Assembly (NCBI RefSeq): GCF_003977755.1
Contig: NZ_RQWN01000003.1
Location: 186,001-250,000 of the forward strand
Direction of reading: 5' to 3'
Length of the DNA: 64,000 nucleotides
Origin: Haloterrigena salifodinae
GTDB taxonomy: Archaea; Halobacteriota; Halobacteria; Halobacteriales; Natrialbaceae
The translations under genes and the position numbers were made by a program. The notes under the pieces were generated by a model. The model saw only the letters and a program-made list of their open reading frames with translations, had not been told where the DNA came from and searched no databases. Shown here in pieces: positions 16,903-25,926 of the stretch. Within the stretch, counting starts at the first letter, position 1. Each line of letters opens with the position of its first letter.

Positions 16903-17709
16903 ATGGTCGTTTCCGAGCTGGAGTCAATCTCGCTCTCCGACGGACGGACCCTGGCGTTCGCGACGTACGGCGATCCGGACGGCGCGCCCCTGGTCTTCCA
17001 CCACGGAACGCCCGGATCGTCACACCTCGGGGCGGTGCTTTCGGCGTCCGCTTGCAGTCGAGGCGTTCGCGTGATCGCGCCGAGTCGCCCCGGATACGGC
17101 CGTTCCGATCCGCATCCGGACGGAACGTTCGAAACGTGGGCCGAAGACTGTCGAGCGCTCGTCGACGCGCTGGGACTCGAGTCGGTCGCGGTCGCCGGGT
17201 TCTCCGGCGGCGGTCCCTATGCGCTGGCCGTCGCCGCACGTCACGTCGAACGAGTCACCGGCGTCGGCGTAGTCGGCGCTCCGGTTCCGGCACACGACGG
17301 CGGGCCGTTCGGCCCGCTCGTTCGGTTCCCGCATCTCCTGGGCGTCGCGTTCCGATTCGGCGCCGTCGTCGCGCGGCTCCGGAGTGACCAAGCCGTTGTC
17401 GGCCAGTTGACCGACCGATCCGTCGACGACGAGACCGCCCGCATCGTCGGTCGCGACTTCCGCGCGGGACTGTCGTCCGGTCCGTCGGGTGCGGTACGCG
17501 AGAGTCGCACGCTCGCGGCCGACTGGTCGCTGCCGATGCCCGACGGCGACGTGACGGTCTGGCATGGAATCGACGACGAAAACGCCCCGATCGGTCCGGT
17601 CCGAACCACCTACGAGGACCGCCCGTCCGTCACCCGCTGCGAGGTCGACGACGACCACCTGGGAACGCTGTGTTCGGTCCGCAACGAGGTCGTCAGTCTG
17701 GCCGAGTGA
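16903..17709 (+). CDS. alpha/beta hydrolase
   Basis: 268 residues with the oxyanion motif FHHGTPGSSH, the nucleophile elbow GFSGGGPY (Ser) and a late DDDHLG giving the His. The fold and length fit proline-iminopeptidase-like or general esterase alpha/beta hydrolases; substrate unknown. An ATG at 16903 follows a short gap after the oxidoreductase gene on the same strand. Confidence 0.88.
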   Translation: MVVSELESISLSDGRTLAFATYGDPDGAPLVFHHGTPGSSHLGAVLSASACSRGVRVIAPSRPGYGRSDPHPDGTFETWAEDCRALVDALGLESVAVAGFSGGGPYALAVAARHVERVTGVGVVGAPVPAHDGGPFGPLVRFPHLLGVAFRFGAVVARLRSDQAVVGQLTDRSVDDETARIVGRDFRAGLSSGPSGAVRESRTLAADWSLPMPDGDVTVWHGIDDENAPIGPVRTTYEDRPSVTRCEVDDDHLGTLCSVRNEVVSLAE

Positions 17710-17805
17710 TCGCGTCGGGGCGACCACCGACGCGCTCGAGGTCGATTCACGGACGGGGCACGGCCGAATTCGGCGTCGACGCTCCGAGCTGACCGCGTCG
17801 GCGTC

Positions 17806-17961
17806 TCACGGTCCCGCACCGAATCCGTCCATCGTCGCGTGGACGAGTTTTGCCTTCGCCTTTCGCAGGTGTTCGCTCGCCGTCGACGGCGCCCACTCGA
17901 GTTCGGCGATGACGACGCGGGCGACGCTACGCGGCCTGCATAGTCGAATCGTCTCACGTCC
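17806..17961 (-). pseudogene. remnant of an HTH_10 (bacterio-opsin-activator-like) regulator
   Basis: The minus strand holds a 51-codon open stretch without a start codon. It reads VARVVIAELEWAPSTASEHL, RKAKAKLVHATMDGFG and then TGA. ELxWAPSTASEHLRKAxAKLV is the recognition-helix end of the HTH_10 domain that closes many haloarchaeal Bat-like regulators. The rest of the gene is gone: a TGA at 17962-17964 cuts the frame upstream. It is therefore a C-terminal gene remnant inside a 300-base gap. Confidence 0.6.
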
Positions 17962-18008
17962 TCATTCGTACGAAACCGAAGGGTATCGCTCGCGAGGAGA
18001 GTGGTCCG

Positions 18009-18812
18009 TCAGTCGGTCAGTCCGTAGCCGATCTTGAACAGGTAGACGTCGATCGCCAGCACGAGGACGGTGGCCGCCATGAGCACACCGAGTGCGAACA
18101 GCGGCGCGAACTCGGCGTACGGCGCGGGGAGGATACTGACCGCGACCAGGTCCGAGTAGCCCAGCAGGCCGTACCGGACGCTGTCGACCATGTAGACCAT
18201 CGGGTTCACCAGCGAGATCTGTACCTGCCAGGCCTGCTCGAACGTCTCGAGGGAGTAGAAGACGGCGCCGAAGAAGACCAGCGGCCTGAGGATGAACTGG
18301 TTCATCACGGTCAGATCGTCGAAGTCGCGGGCGACGAGGCCGCCGATGATCCCCAAGCCGGCGAACAGCGCCGTGATGACGACCATCGTGGCCACGAGGA
18401 AGAGGCCGTGTTCGATGCTGATCGGCACGAACAGCCGGCCCACGACGGCGATGATGACGCCGACGATGAGCCCCCGCACCGCGCTGGCCGCGACGTAGGC
18501 GACGACCATCTCGGCGTAGGAAAGCGGCGAGGTCAGCGTCTCGTGGATGTACTCGTTCCACCTGCCGTGGAAGATCGAGAACGACGCGTTCTCGAAGGCG
18601 TTCGAGATCGCGCCGAGGACGACCAGCCCGGGGACGATAAAGAGGATGTAATCGAAGCCGGCGATCTGATCGATCCGGCCGCCGAGGATCAACCCGAAGA
18701 CGGCGAAGTAGAGGACGTTCGTGATCGCCGGCGGCATGAACGTGTTCTTCGGACGGCGAACGAACCGCAGCACCTCGCGCCGGAACAGCGCGCGGAAGCC
18801 GACGGACAGCAT
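18009..18812 (-). CDS. ABC-2 type transporter permease
   Basis: 267 residues with six hydrophobic helices and the ABC-2 pattern (RREVLRFVRRPKNTF start, FENASFSIFHGRWNEYI, and NPMVYMVDSVRYG near the end, as in NodJ/DrrB-like exporters). It forms the membrane part of an exporter with the ATPase gene whose stop overlaps this ATG by one base. Possible cargo is a drug, lipid or polysaccharide; the sequence does not tell. Confidence 0.9.
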   Translation of the reverse strand: MLSVGFRALFRREVLRFVRRPKNTFMPPAITNVLYFAVFGLILGGRIDQIAGFDYILFIVPGLVVLGAISNAFENASFSIFHGRWNEYIHETLTSPLSYAEMVVAYVAASAVRGLIVGVIIAVVGRLFVPISIEHGLFLVATMVVITALFAGLGIIGGLVARDFDDLTVMNQFILRPLVFFGAVFYSLETFEQAWQVQISLVNPMVYMVDSVRYGLLGYSDLVAVSILPAPYAEFAPLFALGVLMAATVLVLAIDVYLFKIGYGLTD

Positions 18813-19837
18813 CAGGCGACCCCCTCCTGTTCGCGCTCGCGTTCGTGTCGCTGACTCTCCTCAGTCTCGTCCGCGCTCGAGGCCGACGACCGGGTCACCG
18901 TCCGGTCGTCGCTTCGGGTCAGGTCGACGAAGATCTCCTCGAGGGAGGTTCTGGTGATCTCGAGGTCGGCGATCTCGTGGCCCCGCGCCTCGAGGTCGTT
19001 CAACAGTTGCGGCGCGGTCGAGCCGCCGTCGTCGACGCGGACCTCGAGGCTGTCGCCGCTCGTCGTCACCTCGTGGGCGTACGCGCCGAGGTCGGTCTCG
19101 AGATCGGCCGCCGCGATCGCGGAGACGCCGGACTCGAGGCGGACAGAGATGGTGTCGGTACCGCGCTCCTTCAGTTCGTCCGGCGTCGCGACGGTCACCT
19201 TCCGGCCCTCGTTCATGATCGCGACCCGATCGCAGAGGCGCTCGGCCTCCTCGATGTAGTGGGTCGTCAGGAGGATCGTCGTCCCCTCCTCGTTGAGTTC
19301 GGTCACGAGCTCCCAGAGGTCGTGGCGCAACTGGACGTCGACGCCGGCCGTGGGCTCGTCTAAGATGAGCAGGTCGGGATCGGTTACCAGTGCCCGCGCG
19401 AGCAGCAGCCGGCGCTTCATCCCGCCGGAGAGCCAGTCGAAGCGCTCGTCGCGCTTGTCGTAGATCCCGACGCGCTTGAGCACCTCGTCGGCGCGCTCGG
19501 CGGCCTCGTCCTCGGGAACCCCGTGGTATCCCGCCTTGTTCTTCAGAACTTCGTGAATAGAGAAGAATCGGTCGACGTTGAATTCCTGGGGCGCGAGGCC
19601 GATGGCGTCGCGGGCCTGTCGGTAGTCGTCCTCGACGTCGTATCCGAAGACTCGCGCCTCGCCGCCGGACTTGCGGACCAGGCCGACCAGCGTGTTGATA
19701 AAGGTCGTCTTGCCCGCACCGTTGGGACCGAGCAGGCCGAAGAACTCGCCCTCCTCGACGGTCAGCGACAGCTCCTGCAGCGCGCGCAAGTCGCCGTATT
19801 CCTTCACGAGATCGACGGTCTCGATGGCCGGTGGCAT
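18812..19837 (-). CDS. ABC transporter ATP-binding protein (DrrA/NodI type)
   Basis: 341 residues. It has Walker A GPNGAGKT at 37-44, the signature LSGGMKRRLLLARAL, Walker B DLLILDEPTAGVD, and an extra C-terminal domain of about 100 residues as in DrrA-like ATPases. It powers the ABC-2 permease encoded immediately downstream (1-base overlap). A TATA-like CTTAACC lies about 31 bases upstream. The acidic low-complexity tail is probably unstructured. Confidence 0.92.
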   Translation of the reverse strand: MPPAIETVDLVKEYGDLRALQELSLTVEEGEFFGLLGPNGAGKTTFINTLVGLVRKSGGEARVFGYDVEDDYRQARDAIGLAPQEFNVDRFFSIHEVLKNKAGYHGVPEDEAAERADEVLKRVGIYDKRDERFDWLSGGMKRRLLLARALVTDPDLLILDEPTAGVDVQLRHDLWELVTELNEEGTTILLTTHYIEEAERLCDRVAIMNEGRKVTVATPDELKERGTDTISVRLESGVSAIAAADLETDLGAYAHEVTTSGDSLEVRVDDGGSTAPQLLNDLEARGHEIADLEITRTSLEEIFVDLTRSDDRTVTRSSASSADETEESQRHEREREQEGVA

Positions 19838-19993
19838 CGGCGGTGAGTCAGCCCCGACTGCGGTTAAGAATGTTGATTGCGGCGCTCGAGGCGACCGTTA
19901 CGGACGTTTTTGCCGGTTCGTCGATCGACTGTGCCGTCGTCGAGGCGAATGAGTCGGCCGTCGCGGCGGATGGATCGGCCGCCGTCGCACCGA

Positions 19994-21172
19994 TCAGTCC
20001 GCGGTCCGCAGTTGGCTGCTAGGGTTGACCGCGCCGCTTTTCTGGACGATGTCGAAGGCGGTCATCACGTCCGACCGCGAGATCAGGCCGACGAGGTCGC
20101 CGTCTTCGACGACGAGTAGCCGACCGATATCGTTCTCGCGCATTTCCTCGATCGCCGTCATCGCGTCCGAGTCCGGGGCGATCGTCCGCAGGTCGGTCGT
20201 CATCACCTCGTCGACCGTGAACGCGTCGCGTTCGACCGGATCGATCTCGCGAGCGTCGGTCAGCGTCACGAGTCCGACGAGGCGTTCGCCCTCGAACGCG
20301 CTGGTGTCGATGACCGGGTAGCCGGTGTGGCGCTCGGTGAACATCCGCTGGACCAGCGCCGCCACCGTGGTCTCGGGTTCGACCGTGTGAAGATCGCTGG
20401 CGGGCGTCATGATGTCGCCGACAGTGACGTCCTGGAACGCGGCCTTCATTGTCACCTGCTGGGCCTCACTCGAGGCGGCGATGTAGACGAAGAAGGCGAC
20501 GCCGATGAAGATGATGCTGGACTCCATGAGTCCGATCAGGCCCATGAAGACCGCCAGCAGCTTGCCGATGCTGGCAGCCTGCTGGGTAGCCGTCGCGTAG
20601 GGGCGGCTGCGGGCGAGAAACGCGCGGAGAACCCGCCCGCCGTCCATCGGGAACGCGGGGATCATGTTGAAGACCGCGAGCACGACGTTCAGAATAGCGA
20701 GGTAGCCGAGAACGAACCGGGCGCCGTCGAGGCTTTCGGGAACCGCCAGAAAGAGCGCGTACGAACCGACGCCGACGAGCACGGAGACGATCGGACCGGC
20801 GATGGCGATGGTGAGCTCCTGTCGCCAGTCCTCGGGCATCTCCGAGAGCGCGGCGATGCCGCCGAACAGCCAGAGCGTAATCGAGTCGATCGAAAACCCA
20901 TAGCGCTGGGCCGTCAACGAGTGGCCGAGTTCGTGGAGCACGACGCCGACGAACAGCCCGATCGCCGCGGCCAGGCCGAGTAGCCACGGCATCGTCCCGG
21001 CGGTGATAGCGCCGACGTCGATGCCCGCCGCGAGCCCGTCGTTGAGCAGCCCCGCGACGGGTTCGATCTGTTCGCCGATGAGATAGGCGAACAGCGGGAG
21101 CACCAACAGAAACGTGAGATCCAGCTTGATCGGAATCCCGAACAGGGATCCGATTCGAAAACTCCGAGGCAT
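19994..21172 (-). CDS. site-2 protease (M50) with two CBS domains
   Basis: 392 residues. Residues 1-220 carry several membrane helices with the zinc site HELGH (His80, Glu81, His84) and the second motif NMIPAFPMDGGRVLRA supplying the Asp ligand. Residues about 240-385 are a pair of CBS domains (DIMTPASDLHTVEPETTVAA and VDEVMTTDLRTIAPDSDAMT). It is an intramembrane metalloprotease of the Rv2869c/S2P type whose activity is probably tuned by nucleotide binding to the CBS module. The substrate is unknown; membrane-bound regulators are usual targets. Confidence 0.93.
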   Translation of the reverse strand: MPRSFRIGSLFGIPIKLDLTFLLVLPLFAYLIGEQIEPVAGLLNDGLAAGIDVGAITAGTMPWLLGLAAAIGLFVGVVLHELGHSLTAQRYGFSIDSITLWLFGGIAALSEMPEDWRQELTIAIAGPIVSVLVGVGSYALFLAVPESLDGARFVLGYLAILNVVLAVFNMIPAFPMDGGRVLRAFLARSRPYATATQQAASIGKLLAVFMGLIGLMESSIIFIGVAFFVYIAASSEAQQVTMKAAFQDVTVGDIMTPASDLHTVEPETTVAALVQRMFTERHTGYPVIDTSAFEGERLVGLVTLTDAREIDPVERDAFTVDEVMTTDLRTIAPDSDAMTAIEEMRENDIGRLLVVEDGDLVGLISRSDVMTAFDIVQKSGAVNPSSQLRTAD

Positions 21173-21731
21173 GCCTCATGTTACCCGTGGAAAGGACTTA
21201 AAAACGCCGACGGAGGGGGTGGGTCGCCGTTTGTCGCCGGTTCTCGACCCCATCGCGTACTCGCCGGGCGCCTAGCGGGATCGGACTGCCACTAAATCGC
21301 TGTTCGCTCGGCTCGCTCGAATATCGCCGAGATCAGAGCTCGATCCAAAATATACCGGAATCGGCCGATAGGCGGCTCGGGGCTGCCATTGTCGCAGTAT
21401 TGGCCTCTGATATTAATATACCTTATACGCTCTGTCGGTGCCTGATTTCCCGCTACCAATACTGTGATAAAGTGATACACAGTTATTCTGTTTCTAGCTG
21501 TTCCCGGAAACGTTCGCCCAAAGTCATTTTCCAGTTCCAGTACGGTGATTTCTCTCATGAATATCTGACTCGGCTAGAGAGAACCGCTCACACGCGACGA
21601 GTGGATTTTTTGTCTCAGTAGCTACTGTGACATCCGTATTCTAAGGCATATAATGTCACTAGTACTCTTTTCCGAATATGGACTCGGTGTGCAATAACTT
21701 TATACAGATGTTCGTCGATTGTGTAAATACG
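21173..21731. other. 560-base gene-free stretch, AT-rich second half
   Basis: No credible gene. From about 21400 the composition is clearly poorer in GC than the flanks. A pair of 7-base inverted arms, GTGACAT (21627-21633) and ATGTCAC (21653-21659), flanks 19 bases. A TATA (TTTATA, about 21698-21703) lies about 30 bases before the next gene. The segment may be a remnant of transferred DNA. Confidence 0.4.
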
Positions 21732-21962
21732 ATGATGGAACAGACCCACACCGATCCCGAACTCACCGAACTGCCGACCGAACTCAACTCCGCACAGGGG
21801 AAGCTCGTCTACCTCTACCTCGAGGCGACTGACGGGGCAACGGTCGACGAACTGGGGCAGGTGCTTTCCATGCGGAAGATCGATATCCTGAGCGTCTGCA
21901 ACTCCCTCTCGAGCCAGCAGCTGATCGAGAAGTGCGACGGAACGTACGTGCCGACTCGCTGA
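21732..21962 (+). CDS. small winged-helix (MarR/TrmB-like) DNA-binding protein
   Basis: 76 residues starting MMEQTHTDPELTELPTELNS. The body reads AQGKLVYLYLEATDGATVDE followed by LGQVLSMRKIDILSVCNSLS and SQQLIEKCDGTYV, a compact winged helix-turn-helix with wing strands at the end. It resembles the short haloarchaeal MarR/TrmB-like regulators. I chose the ATG pair at 21732/21735 because a TATA sits at leaderless distance; an upstream in-frame ATG at 21678 would precede that promoter. Confidence 0.75.
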   Translation: MMEQTHTDPELTELPTELNSAQGKLVYLYLEATDGATVDELGQVLSMRKIDILSVCNSLSSQQLIEKCDGTYVPTR

Positions 21963-22207
21963 TTTTCCGCACCGACTGTGCCGCGTTGGGCGTGCACCGA
22001 TCGCTCGTCACCGAGCCGTCGGCTCGTCGGGTGTCGTCCGACCCGGCCTCGAGGACGGACTTGCTCGCGTCGGATTCCGAACTGCTGGTCGGATTCAAAT
22101 ACTGCCGACCCGTTCATCCGCGTTCATGGCCGCGGACCCGCATCCAGCGCGTGCTTCGAAGCCTTTATCCGCACGGTAGGCCTCCGTTTTCGTAAGTAAT
22201 CACAACC

Positions 22208-22738
22208 ATGTCCGACAAACCTGCCTCAATGTACCGGGAGATTAGCAAGCCGGCCTACACGCGACGCGAGTACATCACCGGCATCCCGGGCTCCAAGATT
22301 GCACAGCACAAGATGGGCGACATCAGCGCCGATCCCGAGGACTACCCGGTCCAGATTAGCCTCATCACCGAGGAAGAGGTTCAGCTTCGTCACGGAAGCC
22401 TCGAGGCCTCGCGTCTCTCGGCCAATCGCCACATGCTGAAAAACGCCGGTGAGAACAACTACAAGATGATCCTTCGGAAGTTCCCCCACCACGTCATCCG
22501 CGAGAACAAGCAGGCGACGGGTGCGGGTGCGGACCGTGTTTCCGACGGAATGCGCCAGGCCTTCGGGAAGATCGTCGGTACCGCCGCTCGCATGGACGCC
22601 GGCGAGCGCATCTTCACGATCTGGTGTGACGTCGACGACGCCGAGTTCGCCAAGGAGGCGATGCGCCGCGCCTACAACAAGATCTCGCCGCCGTGCCGTA
22701 TCGTCGTCGAGAAGGGCGAAGAGCAGCTTATCGCATAA
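22208..22738 (+). CDS. rpl10e: 50S ribosomal protein L10e (uL16)
   Basis: 176 residues matching archaeal L10e from the start ([19 protein letters not shown]) through [15 protein letters not shown] to the end. L10e/uL16 sits in the large subunit near the peptidyl-transferase and A-site region and is essential. It stands alone here rather than in a ribosomal protein operon, which is common for this gene in archaea. A perfect hairpin follows 17 bases after the stop. Confidence 0.97.
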   Translation: MSDKPASMYREISKPAYTRREYITGIPGSKIAQHKMGDISADPEDYPVQISLITEEEVQLRHGSLEASRLSANRHMLKNAGENNYKMILRKFPHHVIRENKQATGAGADRVSDGMRQAFGKIVGTAARMDAGERIFTIWCDVDDAEFAKEAMRRAYNKISPPCRIVVEKGEEQLIA

Positions 22739-22754
22739 CGAACTTTTCCGCTGC

Positions 22755-22775
22755 GGGTGCGCCTACGGCGCACCC
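22755..22775 (+). terminator. hairpin downstream of rpl10e
   Basis: GGGTGCGCC, loop TAC, GGCGCACCC form a perfect 9-base stem. Flanking TTTTCC and GGAAAA can extend it. Its place just after rpl10e suggests a transcription end or mRNA-stabilising structure; archaeal termination does not require hairpins, so the role is inferred. Confidence 0.45.
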
Positions 22776-23017
22776 TCGGGAAAACTTCGATGAAAAACAC
22801 TCCTCCTTCCGTTCCGAACGCATAGCGTTCTCCACGTTAGTCGTCGGCCCGCTCGCTCGGCCTCCGGCCTCGCTCGCGGTTGTTTTCCGGGTAATAGCCT
22901 GCCCTCCCCCGAGTCGTACGTCTCTCGCGTTTGCTCGAGACGCACTCCCGGCCAGTTGCTTCGGTCGGTTCGCGTGTCTCGAGCACCTTTTTGTCCCTCT
23001 ACTCCCGAGTGCCGACT

Positions 23018-23890
23018 ATGATCGATCTCGCGGTAGCGAACGCGAAACAGACGTTCCGGCGGATGCAAGAGCCGCTGTCCGAGCGGGGAATACGGGTTCA
23101 TCACGTGCCTGTGCGCGAGCGCACGATCGCGCTCGGTGATCCGCCGTGGGACCCCGACGACTTCGACGTGGGGTTCGTCTACCCCGGCCGACTCATGGAG
23201 GGTGGCGTCGCCGACGCCCTGCTCGAGATCCCGTGGCTCAACGACCACGAGACGGTGCTGACCTCGCGGAACAAGGCCGAAGTGATCGCGCGACTCGAGC
23301 GGGCCGACCTGCCGGTTCCGGAGTCTGTCTACGTCTCGAACGACGTCGGCGAAGCGGAGCTGACCGCCGTCTTCGAGCGGTTCGATCCGCCGGTGGTCGT
23401 CAAACCGAACTCGACGACCCGCGGCGTCGGCGTCGCGAAGGCTCACGACCTCGATTCCTTCCTCGGGATCTGTGACTACCTCTCGCTAGTCCACGATTAC
23501 AAGGCGACGGGCGACCAGTCGTTTCTCGTCCAGGAGTACCTCTCCGACGCGACCGACTACCGCGTGATGGTCCTCGAGGGCGAGTACGTCGGCGCCGTCG
23601 AGCGACGACTGCCCGACGCGGCCGTCGTCGAGGGTCAGTGGAAACACAACGTCCACCGCGGCGCGGAGGCGACCGGCGTCGAGTTGCCCGAGGAGTACCG
23701 CGAGCTGGCCGAGCGGGTTGCAGCGGAACTCGAAATCCCGTTCCTCGGCGTCGACTTACTCGAGACCGACGACCGACTGGTGGTCAACGAAACGAACGCG
23801 CGGCCGACGATCGACGACGAAACGAAGTACGAACCGGACTTCTACGATCGGCTCGCGGACGCAATTCGAACGGCTGCCGACCGGCAGTGA
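23018..23890 (+). CDS. ATP-grasp ligase, RimK family
   Basis: 290 residues starting MIDLAVANAKQTFRRMQ. The ATP-grasp core is visible: VVVKPNSTTRGVGVAKA for ATP binding, SFLVQEYLSDATDYRVMV, and the metal-binding end LGVDLLETDDRLVVNETNARP with Asp, Glu and Asn. RimK-family enzymes join glutamate or similar amino acids to a carboxylate on a protein or cofactor (for example ribosomal S6, F420 or lysine-carrier modification). The substrate here cannot be assigned. The upstream in-frame extension to 22931 is not family-like, so I start at 23018. Confidence 0.85.
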   Translation: MIDLAVANAKQTFRRMQEPLSERGIRVHHVPVRERTIALGDPPWDPDDFDVGFVYPGRLMEGGVADALLEIPWLNDHETVLTSRNKAEVIARLERADLPVPESVYVSNDVGEAELTAVFERFDPPVVVKPNSTTRGVGVAKAHDLDSFLGICDYLSLVHDYKATGDQSFLVQEYLSDATDYRVMVLEGEYVGAVERRLPDAAVVEGQWKHNVHRGAEATGVELPEEYRELAERVAAELEIPFLGVDLLETDDRLVVNETNARPTIDDETKYEPDFYDRLADAIRTAADRQ

Positions 23891-23920
23891 AAACGAGGAA
23901 ACCGACCGCGACGGCCCGGA

Positions 23921-24322
23921 TTACTCGAGGCTGATACCCGAAGACTGCTCCGCGGGATCGAAGACGACTTCGAGAACGCCGTTGTTGTAGGTCGCCGAAG
24001 CGGTGTGTTCGTTGACGCGGGTCGGCAGGGAGACGCGCTCGTCGTACTGGCGGTGCTCGCTCTCGGCGGAGATGGTCAGGGTCTTCCCGTCGCACTCGAG
24101 TTCGATGTTATCCTTCTCGACGCCCGGGAGATCGGCGACGACCCGAACCTCGTCGTCGGTCTCGTGGATGTCGACGTGGGTGTCCATGCCGAAGCCGTTA
24201 CCGACGTCGCTCGAGGAGGAGAAGTCGACGTTCGCGTCCGCGCCGTTCATCATTTCGTTCATCATTCGTTCAATTTCGCGGAACAGGTCGTCGAAGGGTT
24301 CGTCGCGGTCGTCTCGGCGCAT
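23921..24322 (-). CDS. Hsp20/alpha-crystallin small heat-shock protein
   Basis: 133 residues. After a Met-rich N-terminus (EIERMMNEMMNG) comes the alpha-crystallin domain: HVDIHETDDEVRVVADLPGV, then KDNIELECDGKTLTISAE, and the typical NNGVLEVVFDP near the end. It should form oligomers that hold unfolding proteins. The C-terminal I-x-I-like anchor is SGISLE. The start at 24322 is the first ATG with family-like sequence; the longer open frame upstream is a shadow. Confidence 0.93.
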   Translation of the reverse strand: MRRDDRDEPFDDLFREIERMMNEMMNGADANVDFSSSSDVGNGFGMDTHVDIHETDDEVRVVADLPGVEKDNIELECDGKTLTISAESEHRQYDERVSLPTRVNEHTASATYNNGVLEVVFDPAEQSSGISLE

Positions 24323-24431
24323 GCGAAACGATAGTGGACCGCGGGCCAAAAACTTTCTGTCGTCACTAGTTGTTTGGGGAGAACGAAACCGACGAACGGC
24401 GAGGACGGGCCGCGGGGAAGCGACGGCGCTG

Positions 24432-25445
24432 CTACAGCCCGATACCCATCGTCTCGTTTGTCGTCTGGATGCTTTCCTCCGCGTCGGCTTCGCCCAGCAC
24501 CGCTCGGATCGCGTCGACGTTCTCGGGGACGACGTCGCTCTCCTGGTGGATTCCCTGGAAGAGGTAGAGGTCGTTGCCGACCGTCGAAACCGACTCCTCC
24601 CAGATGGAGTTCTCCCAGACGTCACCGCGCGGGCGGCCCGCGTCCAGCGCGTATTCCTTGAGCGTGCCGCTGCCGTCGATGTCCATTCGCTCGGGGATCA
24701 GGAAGAGCCGGGACTCCTCGGCGAACAAGTCGCGAACCTCGCTCGCGTCGACTTCCTCCTCGAGGGTAACGTTCAGGCTGTGCATGTGCATCAGCGTTGC
24801 GGGCACCTTCATGCCCAGCGTGTCGATGTCCAGATCGTCGAAGATGGTCTCGACGTCGGGACCGTGGTGGGAGGGGATCGTGACCGGGTTCGGCAGGATG
24901 TCGTTGATCGGGCCGCGGGAGGTCTGGCCGGGGTCACCGCCCCGTCGGACGAGCGTCGCGCGGACCTTCTCGACGCCGTAGGCCTCACGAAGGGGCGCGA
25001 TCACGCGGGAGAGACCAGTCGTGTTACAGGAGACGACGCGGACGTGGTCGGCCCCGGTTGCGTCCTCGAAGTTCGAACGGGCGTTGAAGCTGGTGTCGAC
25101 GAGGTCGGCGTCCTCGCCGCCCTGATAGAGCGCGGGCGTGTCGTACGCCTCGTACATCGACTTGTTCTCGGCGCCGATGCCGGAGGGCGTGGCGTCCACG
25201 ACGACGTCGGCCGCGTCGACGAGGTCTTCGACGGGACCGGCGATCTCGAGGCCGGCTTCCTCGAACTGATCGGCCCGTTCCTCGATGGCGGCGTAGAGCG
25301 GGAATCCCTTGTCGACGGCCGTCTCGGCCTCGAAGTTGGGACGCGTTTTGGCGACGCCGCGAACCTCCATATCGGGCTGTTCGCGGACGGCGTCCGCGAC
25401 GCGTTTGCCGATCGTGCCGTAGCCATTGATCGCGACCTGGATCAT
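24432..25445 (-). CDS. gap: type II glyceraldehyde-3-phosphate dehydrogenase
   Basis: 337 residues. The N-terminal Rossmann motif is [17 protein letters not shown] and the catalytic cysteine is Cys140 in [12 protein letters not shown], the same position as in archaeal type II GAPDHs. It interconverts glyceraldehyde 3-phosphate and 1,3-bisphosphoglycerate with NAD(P). In haloarchaea the archaeal type II enzyme is linked to gluconeogenesis, whereas a bacterial-type GapA serves glycolysis in several species; that assignment is from family knowledge. Confidence 0.95.
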   Translation of the reverse strand: MIQVAINGYGTIGKRVADAVREQPDMEVRGVAKTRPNFEAETAVDKGFPLYAAIEERADQFEEAGLEIAGPVEDLVDAADVVVDATPSGIGAENKSMYEAYDTPALYQGGEDADLVDTSFNARSNFEDATGADHVRVVSCNTTGLSRVIAPLREAYGVEKVRATLVRRGGDPGQTSRGPINDILPNPVTIPSHHGPDVETIFDDLDIDTLGMKVPATLMHMHSLNVTLEEEVDASEVRDLFAEESRLFLIPERMDIDGSGTLKEYALDAGRPRGDVWENSIWEESVSTVGNDLYLFQGIHQESDVVPENVDAIRAVLGEADAEESIQTTNETMGIGL

Positions 25446-25537
25446 GTACCCGGGAGTCCACTACCGAGGGGGATAACCGTTTCGAGGCTTCTCGAGCGAT
25501 TTTAACTCGAAAGAGAGTTTTACGCGGATTTCCGTAG

Positions 25538-25795
25538 CGATTCAGCGAGCCGGAACGGTCGCGGGCGGGGTCGGTCGCGGCCCCCGAATGGGACGACGAC
25601 GAGTGGACGGGGACGGTCAAACCGGGCCGGACGCGCGGCCTCGGATTCGCCAGTCTGACGCCTCCGATCGAGTCGCCGGTCGAAATCGCCGAGGTTTGCC
25701 GAGCGGACAGTGAGGAGACACCCTCGTCGAAGACCGTCCTCGCCGACCTCGAGGAGTGGGCGCCGACGACCGACGTCCTCTCGTGGGGGCTGTGA
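25538..25795 (+). pseudogene. C-terminal remnant of a haloarchaeal protein gene
   Basis: An 85-codon GC3-rich frame without any start, closed upstream by TAG at 25535-25537, reads AAPEWDDDEWTGTVKPGRTR, GLGFASLTPPIESPVEIAEV and ends KTVLADLEEWAPTTDVLSWGL. The sequence looks like a real coding tail. I believe it resembles a haloarchaeal family found beside MinD/ParA genes, but I cannot name it. Its TGA overlaps the GTG of the next remnant. Confidence 0.5.
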
Positions 25796-25830
25796 TCATC
25801 GCGGTAACCGGCGGCAAGGGAGGGGTCGAC
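25792..25830 (+). pseudogene. start of a ParA/MinD ATPase gene, truncated after 13 codons
   Basis: GTG ATC ATC GCG opens MIIAVTGGKGGVD, the first strand and the beginning of a deviant Walker A (GGKGGVGKS) of a ParA/MinD ATPase. After GTC GAC at 25825-25830 the sequence switches to the reverse strand of another ParA gene. The start overlaps the preceding remnant's stop, as in a coupled gene pair. Confidence 0.55.
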
Positions 25831-25926
25831 CGCGAGCGCGGGCGTTCCGACACGACCGAACGCTTCGGCGAGGCCCAGCGTCGTCGTCTTGCCACAGCCA
25901 CCTTTCGCACCGGCGATTGCGATCAT
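25825..25926 (-). pseudogene. N-terminal remnant of a second ParA/MinD ATPase gene
   Basis: On the minus strand an ATG at 25924-25926 begins MIAIAGAKGGCGKTTTLGLA, a complete deviant Walker A with signature Lys, and runs 34 codons to PALAVD. In intact proteins AVDAD would follow; here the reading turns into the antisense of the plus-strand remnant at GTCGAC (25825-25830). The longer open frame beyond is fortuitous. Confidence 0.6.

Noticed and set aside
21292-21558. Minus-strand frame of 88 codons in the AT-rich gap
   Set aside because: Cannot be linked to a family; low GC3 and no promoter at a fitting distance. I could not exclude a foreign gene fragment.
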